Origin: Aliivibrio_A sp016764915
GTDB taxonomy: Bacteria; Pseudomonadota; Gammaproteobacteria; Enterobacterales; Vibrionaceae
Assembly (NCBI GenBank): GCA_965224595.1
Contig: OZ245058.1
Span: forward strand, 1,922,001-1,986,000
Length of the DNA: 64,000 bases
Reading direction: 5' to 3'
Numbering within the stretch: position 1 is the stretch's first letter; each line of letters starts with the position of its first letter. Made by a program: the position numbers and the translations under genes. The notes below the pieces were generated by a model. That model had not been told where the DNA came from. It searched no databases and saw nothing but the letters and a program-made list of their open reading frames with translations. This document shows positions 25,845 to 34,533 of the stretch, piece after piece.

Positions 25845-26165
25845 TCAGGTATAAATATCGACTCCCATCAATCGTGAAAGTTCATCCCTTTTCTCTTGAT
25901 GAAAAACGTTCATATACTGTTCTAAAGCTTGTCGTGACTTTCCTTCAGACAGATCATACTGAATATTAGCATGCGCATGATCTTTTTCAGCCAACGTTAA
26001 TCCATTTCGAGTCTCAGATTCAATGCCACGCACAACAGCAGTAGCAACCTTGGTTACCTCAGTATTCAGTGGCTTATCTATTGAGATAGGCGTGACTGAT
26101 TTTTGCTGTTTTACACCTTGCGTATTTTGTGTAACCGCCGGCGGCATACTTTGAATCGAAACCAT
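25845..26165 (-). CDS. Conserved-looking hypothetical protein, 106 residues
   Basis: I do not recognise this family. The protein is hydrophilic with no signal peptide or membrane segment. The first half is low in hydrophobic residues and rich in Thr, Val, Gln (probably disordered); the second half (residues 48-106) looks helical and contains EKDHAHANIQYDLSEGK and RQALEQYMNVFHQEKRDEL, ending LMGVDIYT. The gene sits 17 bases after tsaB and 35 bases before slp in the same direction, so it is very probably co-transcribed with them. E. coli has no gene at this point between tsaB and the slp homologue. Confidence 0.75.
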   Translation of the reverse strand: MVSIQSMPPAVTQNTQGVKQQKSVTPISIDKPLNTEVTKVATAVVRGIESETRNGLTLAEKDHAHANIQYDLSEGKSRQALEQYMNVFHQEKRDELSRLMGVDIYT

Positions 26166-26182
26166 AATATTATTGTTACTCC

Positions 26183-26884
26183 CTACTCTCTACCTGGTAG
26201 TTTTTTCCACGTCACTTTATCCCGTAGATAGACTGGGCTGGCATGTTCAGGCTCAACAGCTTCATTACGTTGAAACGCAAATTGAGCCAACAGCGCCATA
26301 TCTTGAGCTTCTGGATATAAAATCCCGCTCTCTGTTGTGGTTAATGTTAATGTATCAAGCGCATCTGGATAAGCAGCCCAACCGGTACCAACCGTTAACC
26401 ATTCACCCTCTATATCTTTAGTTTTAGCTAATAGTTCTTCAGGAGGCAAGACAGATTCAGCAAAACTTGGGATCCAGTCACCATCACTTTGTCGTTGGTA
26501 CATTCCCCAATACACTTCACTCATTCTAGCATCTATGGCTGCGGCAACTTGGGTCGCTTGGTGATGTCGGTATCCAGCTTGCGACATTGCTGCCAATGTC
26601 GATACACCAATCATTGGCAGATCAGCACCATACGCTAAACCTTGCGCGATACCGATGCCAATTCTAACCCCGGTAAAACTGCCAGGTCCACGACCAAATG
26701 CCAATGCATCCAGTTGGGAAAGAGACAAGCCGCTTTCTGATAATACTTGATCAACCATTGGAAGAATTTTAAGGGTATGTTCACGAGGCGCGACTTCACA
26801 TCTCGTTATTACTTCTCCATCCATTATGATGGCAACAGAGCAGTTTTCAGTCGCTGTATCAACAGCTAAAATTTTTGCAGACAT
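26183..26884 (-). CDS. tsaB: tRNA t6A synthesis protein TsaB
   Basis: 233 residues from the ATG at 26882-26884, which has AGAGG five bases upstream; the earlier in-frame TTG is not needed. TsaB pairs with TsaD and TsaE to transfer the threonylcarbamoyl group to A37 of ANN-decoding tRNAs. The ASKHA-type fold begins ILAVDTATENCSVAI, and GRGPGSFTGVRIGI near residue 62 is the most conserved block. It lies 50 bases downstream of yoaA, as in E. coli. Confidence 0.95.
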   Translation of the reverse strand: MSAKILAVDTATENCSVAIIMDGEVITRCEVAPREHTLKILPMVDQVLSESGLSLSQLDALAFGRGPGSFTGVRIGIGIAQGLAYGADLPMIGVSTLAAMSQAGYRHHQATQVAAAIDARMSEVYWGMYQRQSDGDWIPSFAESVLPPEELLAKTKDIEGEWLTVGTGWAAYPDALDTLTLTTTESGILYPEAQDMALLAQFAFQRNEAVEPEHASPVYLRDKVTWKKLPGRE

Positions 26885-26934
26885 TGGAGCCTCTGACAAA
26901 TTGTCGGTTTTCTACATGAATATAAATAATGGTA

Positions 26935-28863
26935 TTACCCAATCTCTTTGCTCTTGTTCCCAGCCAGAAAATCTGAAACCAAACTAAGATCACGCGTTCT
27001 GGGTATGGGTGGAAGACTGTGTAAAAATACTGCCCCGTATTGTTTGGTGACCAAACGGTTATCACAGATGATTAAAGCCCCTTTATCTTTTTGATCTCGG
27101 ATTAAACGACCCACCCCCTGCTTTAAAGTAATGACAGCATCAGGGATCTGAACTTGGGAGAATGGCTCTCCACCTTTAAGTCGACAATCTTCAATTCGTG
27201 CTTTTAACAGCGGGTCATCGGGAGCGGTAAACGGTAATTTATCGATAATAACACAGCTTAAGGTATCCCCCCTAACGTCTATCCCTTCCCAAAAAGCCCC
27301 TGTCGCCACTAACAAAGCATTACCAAGCTCCATAAATTCAGCCAACAACCTCTGTTTTGACGTTTCTCCTTGCACCAATACTGGCAGATCTAACTGCTCT
27401 CTAAAACGTTCGGCAAGTTTTTTCATCATCTGATGTGAGGTACACAAAAAGAAGCAGCGTCCTCCATTTTTGACAATCACTGGCAGCAACATCTCCACCA
27501 GCTTTTCAGCCATTCCAAAACTGTTGGGTTCAGGTAAAAACCGCGGTACACATAATAAAGCTTGGTTTTGATAATCAAAAGGGCTTGGTAGAGAGAATTG
27601 TTGTTCGGGAACCAGCCCCAATCGTTGAGTGAAGTGGCTAAAATCGTCCTGAACGGCAAGTGTGGCAGAGGTGAAAATCCAGCTCCCTTGTTGTTGCTCA
27701 ATTTGATCTTTGAATTTATCCGCAACAGAGAGTGGGGTAATGTGTAAAGTGAAGTGACGCGGTGAACACTCAAACCAGTAAGAGTAACCGGTAATTGAGA
27801 CATCACAAACTCTCTCTAAGCGCGCTTTTAATAGGGCGGCTCTATCAAAAGCAGTGTCGAGCAGTTGGCTGCGGCCTAATGCTAACTTAAGTACATCATA
27901 AACCAGCTCTAACGCATCCTTTAAGCGAAGTAACTCACGTTTGATCGGCTCTGATTTAAGTGCATCCCGCCAATTTCCTCTAAAACCGGGATCACCTAAT
28001 ACAATGCGAAGATCCATGGCTGACTGAGAAAGACGATTAGCAATTTTTTGTAACTGTCGCATATCTCGAGCTTCGGTGCGGTAGCCTATCTCAATATCTT
28101 TGGCTAAATCCATCAACTGCCTACTTGATAAACTTTGACCGAAGTAATGACTCGCAATGTCTGGAAGCTGATGCGCTTCATCAAAAATAAAAACATCCGC
28201 TTCAGGGATTAACTCACCAAACCCCGTCTCTTTAATCGCAATATCAGCTAAAAACAGATGGTGATTAACCACCACGATATCGGCCTCCAGCGCTTTGGCA
28301 CGCGCTTTATTAACAAAACAATCACCAAAGCTTGGGCACTCTTTACCTAAACAGTTGTCATTATTGGACGTTACCGTTGGAATTAACGGACTGTCTTCAG
28401 CAATAGCATCACATTCACCTAAATCACCCGATTTAGTGGATGATGACCAGCTGCGAATTTTAACCAATTGTGAAAGTAGAGTAGGATCAGATTGACTGTC
28501 ATGGCTCTCAATCATCTGCCGACTTAATCGGTCATGACACAGATAGTTCGATCGACCTTTTAACAAAGCAACTCGCCCAGTAAACCCTAATGCGTCAACC
28601 ATTAGCGGCAAATCACGATGAAACAGCTGTTCTTGAAGGTTTTTAGACCCAGTGCTGATAATGATTTTTTTACCACTTATCAACGCAGGAGCAAGATATG
28701 CAAATGTTTTTCCCGTTCCTGTTCCCGCTTCAACCACCAACTGAGAGCCATTTTTAATGGTGTTGTGAACTGCATTAGCCATATCCAGCTGCGATTGACG
28801 AGGTTGAAAACCGGGGATTACTTTTCCTAATGCACCTGAAGCTGAGAAAATTTTTGAAATCAT
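26935..28863 (-). CDS. yoaA: DinG-family ATP-dependent DNA helicase YoaA
   Basis: 642 residues (E. coli YoaA 636). It is an XPD/DinG-like superfamily 2 helicase with an iron-sulfur cluster, linked to repair of damaged replication forks. Walker A VEAGTGTGKTFAYL lies near residue 45; the Fe-S cysteines are in CHDRL, CDAIAED, NCLGKECPSFGDC region (about 109-185); the DEAH box is FIFDEAHQLPD near 225; motifs V/VI are ATGAFWEGIDVRGD and QGVGRLIRD near 545 and 592. Length and the tsaB neighbour favour YoaA over DinG. Confidence 0.92.
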   Translation of the reverse strand: MISKIFSASGALGKVIPGFQPRQSQLDMANAVHNTIKNGSQLVVEAGTGTGKTFAYLAPALISGKKIIISTGSKNLQEQLFHRDLPLMVDALGFTGRVALLKGRSNYLCHDRLSRQMIESHDSQSDPTLLSQLVKIRSWSSSTKSGDLGECDAIAEDSPLIPTVTSNNDNCLGKECPSFGDCFVNKARAKALEADIVVVNHHLFLADIAIKETGFGELIPEADVFIFDEAHQLPDIASHYFGQSLSSRQLMDLAKDIEIGYRTEARDMRQLQKIANRLSQSAMDLRIVLGDPGFRGNWRDALKSEPIKRELLRLKDALELVYDVLKLALGRSQLLDTAFDRAALLKARLERVCDVSITGYSYWFECSPRHFTLHITPLSVADKFKDQIEQQQGSWIFTSATLAVQDDFSHFTQRLGLVPEQQFSLPSPFDYQNQALLCVPRFLPEPNSFGMAEKLVEMLLPVIVKNGGRCFFLCTSHQMMKKLAERFREQLDLPVLVQGETSKQRLLAEFMELGNALLVATGAFWEGIDVRGDTLSCVIIDKLPFTAPDDPLLKARIEDCRLKGGEPFSQVQIPDAVITLKQGVGRLIRDQKDKGALIICDNRLVTKQYGAVFLHSLPPIPRTRDLSLVSDFLAGNKSKEIG

Positions 28864-29002
28864 AAATTATGTTTATTCATACAGTAGTGAGCCAGTAAGT
28901 ATGCCAAGTTTAAGATGTGCAAACAAGTGAGAAAGCTTTGACCTGTGCAGCATTTATAGGTAAAACAATAGTAAGAACTATAAAGCATACCTTGGATGAA
29001 TA

Positions 29003-29836
29003 ATGGAAAGAAAAGTACTTCTTACTGACTGCCCGGACTCTCGCGGTCTAATCGCTCAAATCACGAACATCTGCTACAAACATCAACTTAACATTGTTCA
29101 CAACAATGAATATGTCGATAATACCTCAGGCCAATTCTTCATGAGAACCGATCTTGAAGGGTATTTTAATGACGAAACCCTACTCGCTGATCTGGATAGG
29201 GCCTTACCCGAAGGAAGTCATCGGTCATTGGTCAGCTCATCGCGCAAGAAAGTGGTGGTCATGGTAACCAAAGAATCTCACTGCTTAGGTGATATTCTAA
29301 TGAAAACCTTTGATGGCAGTTTGAATATTGAGATTGCGGCTGTTGTGAGTAATTACGATACCCTTGCCAATTTAACCGAAAAATTTGATGTGCCCTTCCA
29401 TTGTGTTTCTCATGTCAGTTTAAGCCGTGAAGAGCACGAACAGAAAATACTGGATATTATTCACCGCTATCAAGCTGATTACGTCGTATTAGCAAAATAC
29501 ATGCGCGTGTTAACGGAACAGTTTGTAGCCTCATTTCCGTACAAGATAATCAATATTCATCACAGCTTTTTACCCGCCTTTATTGGTGCTAAACCATACC
29601 AACAAGCGTATGATCGAGGGGTAAAAATCATCGGTGCCACGGCTCACTTTGTGACTAACGACTTAGATGAAGGCCCAATCATAAAACAGCAAGTCATCCC
29701 TGTTGACCACAATTTCAGTGCACAAGATATGGCACAAGCAGGACGCGATGTTGAAAAGAGCGTACTCAGTAAAGCACTGAACAAAGTGGTTAATGACCAT
29801 GTATTTGTTTATGGTAATCGCACCGTCATTCTATAA
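29003..29836 (+). CDS. purU: Formyltetrahydrofolate deformylase PurU
   Basis: 277 residues (E. coli 280). PurU hydrolyses 10-formyl-THF to formate and THF, balancing one-carbon pools and feeding formate to PurT. An N-terminal ACT domain covers about 1-80 (LLTDCPDSRGLIAQITNICY), followed by the formyltransferase catalytic domain with the Asn-His pair in IINIHHSFLPAF near residue 180 and the Asp in AHFVTNDLDEGPII near 217. The ATG has TTGGA about 7 bases before it. A hairpin terminator follows. Confidence 0.96.
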   Translation: MERKVLLTDCPDSRGLIAQITNICYKHQLNIVHNNEYVDNTSGQFFMRTDLEGYFNDETLLADLDRALPEGSHRSLVSSSRKKVVVMVTKESHCLGDILMKTFDGSLNIEIAAVVSNYDTLANLTEKFDVPFHCVSHVSLSREEHEQKILDIIHRYQADYVVLAKYMRVLTEQFVASFPYKIINIHHSFLPAFIGAKPYQQAYDRGVKIIGATAHFVTNDLDEGPIIKQQVIPVDHNFSAQDMAQAGRDVEKSVLSKALNKVVNDHVFVYGNRTVIL

Positions 29837-29840
29837 AAAT

Positions 29841-29873
29841 AACGAGTTAAAGCGTGTTTGTTTTAACTCGTTC
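29841..29873. terminator. Bidirectional terminator between purU and yecM
   Basis: Arms AACGAGTTAAA and TTTAACTCGTT pair perfectly around an 11-base loop in the 41-base gap between these convergent genes. Confidence 0.75.
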
Positions 29874-29877
29874 ATTT

Positions 29878-30468
29878 CTACCGTTGCTCGCTCTCAATAA
29901 CTCTCCTTAATGAATGAGGGTGTAATTTAATGCAGACTCCATTTTTCTTAAACGAGATAGTCGGATTTGATAAACGTTCGTTGACGCCTTGAGGACTGCT
30001 CAACTTAACCTTAATTCCCTTTTTCTCTAACTCACTCCACTGCTCTTCCAATTTAGGGAACTTGGTGAGTACGTCATCTAAAAAAGTTTCTACCGTAAAA
30101 GCCGTCGATGGGACCACCCATTCTATATGTTCCCATCCTTGCTGTGAGTACTGTTTCTCTCCGGGGTAAGGTAACTCTAAACTCTCAATATCCCATTTCC
30201 CAGCTTTGATAGGGGTATGAAAACCAAGGATAATAATCGGTCTACCATTAATCACAGCATTTGACCACTCCCTGCCAAGCGGCAACCACTGCTGGTGTGA
30301 CTCTTTCGCCGTTTGAAGATCATTAATTCGAATCGCAATATGATCCGCTTGATAGTGTTCTAGTTCAATACCCAGTTCGTTAATTAATCCATCAATTTTG
30401 TTCATAAAAACGGGCAATGAGTGCAGCAAGTGTTCCGATGAAAGAGACTGTACTTCTAAATTATTCAT
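29878..30468 (-). CDS. yecM: VOC-family protein YecM
   Basis: 196 residues (E. coli YecM 188). The protein belongs to the vicinal-oxygen-chelate fold superfamily; YecM is a structurally known but functionally undefined member with a putative metal site. Visible conserved pieces are YQADHIAIRIND near residue 40, the central ELPYPGEKQYSQQGWEHIEWV with His-Glu, and ISFKKNGVCIKLHPHSL near the end. In E. coli yecM also lies beside argS-like neighbours. The 227 bases up to argS show nothing but the divergent leaders. Confidence 0.88.
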   Translation of the reverse strand: MNNLEVQSLSSEHLLHSLPVFMNKIDGLINELGIELEHYQADHIAIRINDLQTAKESHQQWLPLGREWSNAVINGRPIIILGFHTPIKAGKWDIESLELPYPGEKQYSQQGWEHIEWVVPSTAFTVETFLDDVLTKFPKLEEQWSELEKKGIKVKLSSPQGVNERLSNPTISFKKNGVCIKLHPHSLRRVIESEQR

Positions 30469-30695
30469 ATTTTTCTCTTCTAAATACGATCAAAGGGGAA
30501 CGAGATACTGAATAAAATTATCAGCGTCAATTATGGCCACAAAAAAAGCAAATCTGTTCAACTTTAGGATGTTAAAAGGTGATACTTTACTGGTAGTATA
30601 GAGCAATAATTCTGACCAATATAATCTCAACAGTTGTCAGAAAACGATTCTAGCAATTTTGCTTTCTAATTTTAAGTTGTCCGAAGGAAAAGCGT

Positions 30696-32426
30696 GTGAA
30701 TATTCAAGCACTATTAAATGACAAAGTTTCTCAGGCTCTCGAAGCCGCAGGTGCACCAGCAAATAGCCCAGCAGCAGTACGACAATCGGCAAAAGCTCAG
30801 TTTGGTGACTACCAAGCAAACGGTGTTATGGGTGTCGCTAAGAAATTGGGTACTAATCCCCGAGAATTTGCACAAAAAGTCATTGATGTTCTTGACCTTG
30901 GTGGTATTGCATCAAAAGTTGAAATTGCAGGTCCTGGCTTTATTAATATCTTCTTATGCAGCAAATGGTTATCTGTTCAAACTGATGCTGCCATGTCTGA
31001 TGCTCGTCTTGGGCTTAAGTTAGAGAAACAGCAAAATATTGTTGTTGATTACTCTGCGCCAAACGTAGCTAAAGAGATGCACGTTGGTCACTTACGCTCA
31101 ACCATTATCGGTGACTCTGTAGTTCGTACCTTAGAATACCTAGGTCATAACGTTATTCGCGCCAACCATATTGGTGATTGGGGAACGCAGTTTGGTATGT
31201 TAATTGCTAACTTAGAGCGTGTTCAACAAGAGCAAGGCGAAGTCTCGATGGAGCTTTCTGATTTAGAAGCTTTCTATCGTGAATCTAAAAAAATGTACGA
31301 TGCAGACGAAGAGTTTGCCGCACGCGCACGTAGCTACGTAGTTAAGCTGCAAGGTGGCGACGAGTACTGCGCAAAAATGTGGAAAAAACTGGTTGATGTC
31401 ACTATGGTGCAAAACCAAATTAACTATGACCGTTTGAATGTCTCTTTAACCCAAGATCATGTGATGGGCGAGAGCAAATACAACTCAATGCTTCAAGACA
31501 TTGTGGACGACTTAAAAGAGAAAGGCCTAGCGGTTGAGAGTGACGGAGCTCAGGTTGTCTACCTAGACGAATACAAAAACAAAGATGGCGACCCAATGGG
31601 TGTTATCGTACAAAAACGTGATGGTGGTTTCTTATACACAACCACAGATATTGCTTGTGCTAAATATCGTTTTGAAGATCTAAAAGCCGACCGAGTTCTC
31701 TATTTCATTGATTCACGTCAGCACCAACACTTGATGCAAGCGTGGAGTATTGTTCGTAAAGCTGGCTATGTGCCTGAAGAAGTGACCCTTGAGCACCACG
31801 CCTTTGGCATGATGCTAGGTAAAGATGGTCGTCCATTTAAAACACGTGCAGGTGGTACTGTGCGTCTTGCTGACCTTCTTGATGAAGCTCAAGAGCGTGC
31901 AACTGCCCTTATCGAATCAAAGAACAAAGATTTAACAGCTGACGAAAAAGCACACATCGCAACAACCGTTGCAATGGCTGCAGTTAAGTACGCTGATTTA
32001 TCCAAACATAGAACAACAGATTACATCTTTGATTGGGACAACATGCTTGCTTTTGAAGGTAACACTGCACCATATATGCAGTACGCATATACTCGTGTTG
32101 TTTCTATCTTCTCTAAAGCAAATATCTCCGAAGCGGATTTAACAGGTTCAATCTGTATCGAAAATGATAAAGAAAAAGTGCTTGCTGCCAAGTTACTTCA
32201 ATTTGAAGAAGCGGTTCACTCAGTGGCTCGTGAAGGTCAACCCCACTTAATGTGTAGTTACCTGTTCGAACTTGCTGGTAACTTCTCTAGTTTCTATGAA
32301 GCTTGCCCTATCCTTTCTGCAGAAGAAGCAACTAAACAGAGCCGCTTGAAACTGGCTCTGTTAACAGCAAAAACCATCAAACAAGGTTTGGACCTGTTAG
32401 GCATTGAAACGTTAGAGCGCATGTAA
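30696..32426 (+). CDS. argS: Arginyl-tRNA synthetase
   Basis: 576 residues (E. coli 577). A class I synthetase. The start is GTG at 30696-30698, giving MNIQALLNDKV as in E. coli, with AAGGAAA 7 bases upstream. The N-terminal Add-1 domain that binds the tRNA D loop covers 1-110; the HIGH motif is HVGH in APNVAKEMHVGHLRS near residue 130; the KMSKS loop is replaced by GKDGRPFKTR near 376, normal for bacterial ArgRS; the C-terminal DALR anticodon-binding domain follows. Confidence 0.97.
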   Translation: MNIQALLNDKVSQALEAAGAPANSPAAVRQSAKAQFGDYQANGVMGVAKKLGTNPREFAQKVIDVLDLGGIASKVEIAGPGFINIFLCSKWLSVQTDAAMSDARLGLKLEKQQNIVVDYSAPNVAKEMHVGHLRSTIIGDSVVRTLEYLGHNVIRANHIGDWGTQFGMLIANLERVQQEQGEVSMELSDLEAFYRESKKMYDADEEFAARARSYVVKLQGGDEYCAKMWKKLVDVTMVQNQINYDRLNVSLTQDHVMGESKYNSMLQDIVDDLKEKGLAVESDGAQVVYLDEYKNKDGDPMGVIVQKRDGGFLYTTTDIACAKYRFEDLKADRVLYFIDSRQHQHLMQAWSIVRKAGYVPEEVTLEHHAFGMMLGKDGRPFKTRAGGTVRLADLLDEAQERATALIESKNKDLTADEKAHIATTVAMAAVKYADLSKHRTTDYIFDWDNMLAFEGNTAPYMQYAYTRVVSIFSKANISEADLTGSICIENDKEKVLAAKLLQFEEAVHSVAREGQPHLMCSYLFELAGNFSSFYEACPILSAEEATKQSRLKLALLTAKTIKQGLDLLGIETLERM

Positions 32427-32439
32427 TCATCACAGCGTC

Positions 32440-32475
32440 AAAAAAGCCCGGTCATTTTTATGAACGGGCTTTTTT
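32440..32475. terminator. Bidirectional terminator between argS and lpxM
   Basis: AAAAAAGCCCG and CGGGCTTTTTT form a strong symmetrical hairpin in the 61-base gap between convergent genes, with U-tracts in both directions. Confidence 0.9.
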
Positions 32476-32487
32476 ACATCACTTTTC

Positions 32488-33429
32488 CTAATACAAATGG
32501 CTACCATCTGGTCTTGAACGAAGTAGGTTCAACAGCCACATATATTGCTCAGGGCGATCACGCACTAACGTTTCAATGGCTAGGTTCATTGCTCTTGCAT
32601 CGGTGGCTTCATCACCACTTGGTAAATTTTCAATCGCAGGCAGTACATGTATTTCATATTGCCCAGTCTCTGAATTATAAGCAGGTAGCATCGGTACGAC
32701 CTTAGCGCGGGATAGCTTTGCTAATTTACCAAACCCTTTCAACGTTGCTTTTTCAGTAGCAAAGAAGGGAACAAAAACGCTCGCTTTTGGGCCATGGTCT
32801 TCATCAGGAAGGTAGTAAGCAAGGTAGCCCTCTTTAATCGAGCGGATCAAAGGTTTGATACCTGCGCTACGCGTGAATATCTTTCCGCCATATTGTATTC
32901 TCTGCACGTGCATCAACCAATCAATAATTGGGTTTTTTTGTGGTTTCATCATAGTGGATACTTGATAACCACGAGAGGCTAATAGTACACCAGCAAAATC
33001 AAGAGCCCAACTGTGGGGGCCTAAAATAATGATATTTTCGCCCTTTTCTAGTAGTGAAAACAAATTCTCACCACCAATAAATTTGCCTCTGTTTTCATTA
33101 AACTTACGACTGCGTATCAGTCGCTCTGACAAACCAAGCATCACTTGAGCGCCTGTCACATATGATTTTTTTAATATCGCACTACGCTCATCAGCACTTT
33201 TCTCGGGAAAGCAGTGCTCCAAATTTAGTTGTGCGCGTTTCATTCCTCTACTAGGGCGCTTTAATACCTGTTTCACAACCCAAGCAGCCAGTCTATCTCG
33301 AATTCTAAATGGAACAAAAGCCAAAAAGAAAGCCAACACAATACCGAGCCAAGTTGGCCAATATTTGGGATGTAAAAAAGACCACTGAAAAGTGGGAGAA
33401 TAGAGAGATTTGTCTACTTTGTCAGTCAT
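32488..33429 (-). CDS. lpxM: Lipid A myristoyltransferase LpxM-type acyltransferase
   Basis: 313 residues from the ATG at 33427-33429. This start puts the conserved HPKYW segment at the same distance from Met (residues 20-24) as in E. coli LpxM; another ATG 45 bases upstream adds a poorly matching tail. The enzyme adds a secondary acyl chain to Kdo2-lipid A at the inner membrane. A membrane anchor lies near 28-40, the catalytic HX4D motif is His139/Asp144 in GPHSWALDF, and YLPDEDHGP near 195 is typical. LpxL-type paralogues share the motif, but the N-terminus and the DEDHGP block fit LpxM. It is divergent from the HIT gene, whose ribosome-binding site overlaps the longer reading frame. Confidence 0.88.
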   Translation of the reverse strand: MTDKVDKSLYSPTFQWSFLHPKYWPTWLGIVLAFFLAFVPFRIRDRLAAWVVKQVLKRPSRGMKRAQLNLEHCFPEKSADERSAILKKSYVTGAQVMLGLSERLIRSRKFNENRGKFIGGENLFSLLEKGENIIILGPHSWALDFAGVLLASRGYQVSTMMKPQKNPIIDWLMHVQRIQYGGKIFTRSAGIKPLIRSIKEGYLAYYLPDEDHGPKASVFVPFFATEKATLKGFGKLAKLSRAKVVPMLPAYNSETGQYEIHVLPAIENLPSGDEATDARAMNLAIETLVRDRPEQYMWLLNLLRSRPDGSHLY

Positions 33430-33498
33430 ACGATAAGTGTCTACATATTCAGATAGAATACTATGGTATAACATTCAGAAACCTTAAGGAACTGGCTA

Positions 33499-33927
33499 AT
33501 GAATTTTACTCTACACCCACGATTAATGGCAGATACCGATCTGCTCGGCGAACTGCCACTTTGCCAGGTTTTATTAAGCAAAGAACAAGTTGGGCCTTGG
33601 ATTATCCTAGTACCAAAAATTTCAGACCTAAAAGAGATACATCACCTTCCAGAACACTCTCAAATAGAGCTAATTAAAGAATCAAGTTTTGTCGCTCAAT
33701 TGCTAGAGGAGCACTTCTCTCCAGATAAGATAAATGTAGGTGCTTTAGGCAATTTGGTTCCCCAACTGCATTTACACCACATCGCGCGTTTTACCTCTGA
33801 TATTGCTTGGCCTGGGCCTATATGGGGAAACACCGACGGGACTAAACGTTCAATCGAACAACAGCAACAGTTAATCCAGCAGTTACAAGATCTTCTGACC
33901 ACCAACAATGACTTCTCAAGAAACTAA
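33499..33927 (+). CDS. HIT-family (histidine triad) protein
   Basis: 142 residues. HIT proteins bind nucleotides and hydrolyse or transfer nucleoside monophosphates; this branch has no defined substrate. The histidine triad appears as PQLHLHHIARF near residue 91, with a following WPGPIWG segment that is typical of this proteobacterial subfamily; WIILVPK and GALGNLV are the preceding beta strands. The ATG has AAGGA 11 bases before it. It is divergent from lpxM and is the last protein gene before a 600-base gap. Confidence 0.85.
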   Translation: MNFTLHPRLMADTDLLGELPLCQVLLSKEQVGPWIILVPKISDLKEIHHLPEHSQIELIKESSFVAQLLEEHFSPDKINVGALGNLVPQLHLHHIARFTSDIAWPGPIWGNTDGTKRSIEQQQQLIQQLQDLLTTNNDFSRN

Positions 33928-34388
33928 CACAAACGCTTCAGCGTCATCACTTGAAGGCGAATAGAGACATTAGTTTGCGGCAACAGCACCATCTTCTAAC
34001 TGAACTAATCTCATGACTTGACCACTAATGATAATTGTTACTATTTGATAAATAATAACCCCACGACTTGTATGGTATGTTGAGGCACATCAATATTGGT
34101 TCAAAAACAAACAAAACTCTCTCGTGTTTCTTCTCTCTATTGTTGAAGCAAAGTCAATTTTTGAATAAATATTCTCATCATTTTAATTTTGTTAATAATG
34201 AGTAATAAGAACATTAATTTATTTCATATTAAAATCAACCTCTTATAAAACCATAAAACACATGAATTTTTATAATCACAAAAGTGTCGTATTAGTTATA
34301 AAAAAATAATTTGCAGTGAGTTATAAATAAGATATTAAGAGAATGTAAGAATATAAGCGGTTAAATGCTCAACCATGTAATCAACTGG
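33928..34388. other. Non-coding AT-rich stretch
   Basis: No protein gene is seen on either strand. The stretch is strongly AT-rich with many A and T tracts, notably 34150-34340. A weak Fur-box-like sequence TGATAAT-T-GTTACTA lies near 34027-34041, but only the left half matches well. It probably contains the upstream control region of the small RNA candidate that follows. Confidence 0.5.
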
Positions 34389-34417
34389 TTGCAGTAAAAT
34401 GAAAAGTGAAATAGAAG
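34389..34417 (+). promoter_or_regulatory. Possible promoter of the small RNA candidate
   Basis: TTGCAG (34389-34394), a 17-base spacer and TAGAAG (34412-34417) are a modest sigma-70 match, placed so that transcription would begin about at 34424, just before the first predicted hairpin. Each hexamer is only a 3-4 of 6 match. Confidence 0.35.
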
Positions 34418-34423
34418 TTTCTA

Positions 34424-34520
34424 CAAGGTGATGCAAATTTCTCTAAGCATCACCTAGCAGCAAGCAAAGGTGTCGTTGACGCCCGTGATATAGTCCCCCC
34501 GGCTATATCACGTTTTTTTT
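34424..34520 (+). ncRNA. Candidate small RNA with three hairpins and an intrinsic terminator
   Basis: About 97 bases with no coding capacity but dense predicted structure. Hairpin 1 is a perfect 8-bp stem GGTGATGC / GCATCACC (34427-34454) with a 12-base A/U-rich loop. Hairpin 2 is GGTGTC-GTT-GACGCC (34469-34483). Hairpin 3 is a perfect 10-bp stem CGTGATATAG / CTATATCACG (34484-34512) with the loop TCCCCCCGG, followed by eight T residues and then more T-runs, the form of an Hfq-type intrinsic terminator on the plus strand. There is no plus-strand gene for this terminator to serve except the HIT gene over 550 bases upstream. I do not recognise it as any named sRNA. The end points are inferred. 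Confidence 0.6.
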
Positions 34521-34533
34521 GCTTTTTTTTCGG

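Noticed and set aside
33309..33677. A 122-codon plus-strand frame spanning the lpxM start and the HIT gene
   Set aside because: It overlaps the real HIT gene in another frame and the 5' part of lpxM on the other strand; no family resemblance and no ribosome-binding site.
34027..34041. Possible Fur box
   Set aside because: Only the left half-site TGATAAT matches; the right half has three mismatches of seven. Not strong enough to list as a site.
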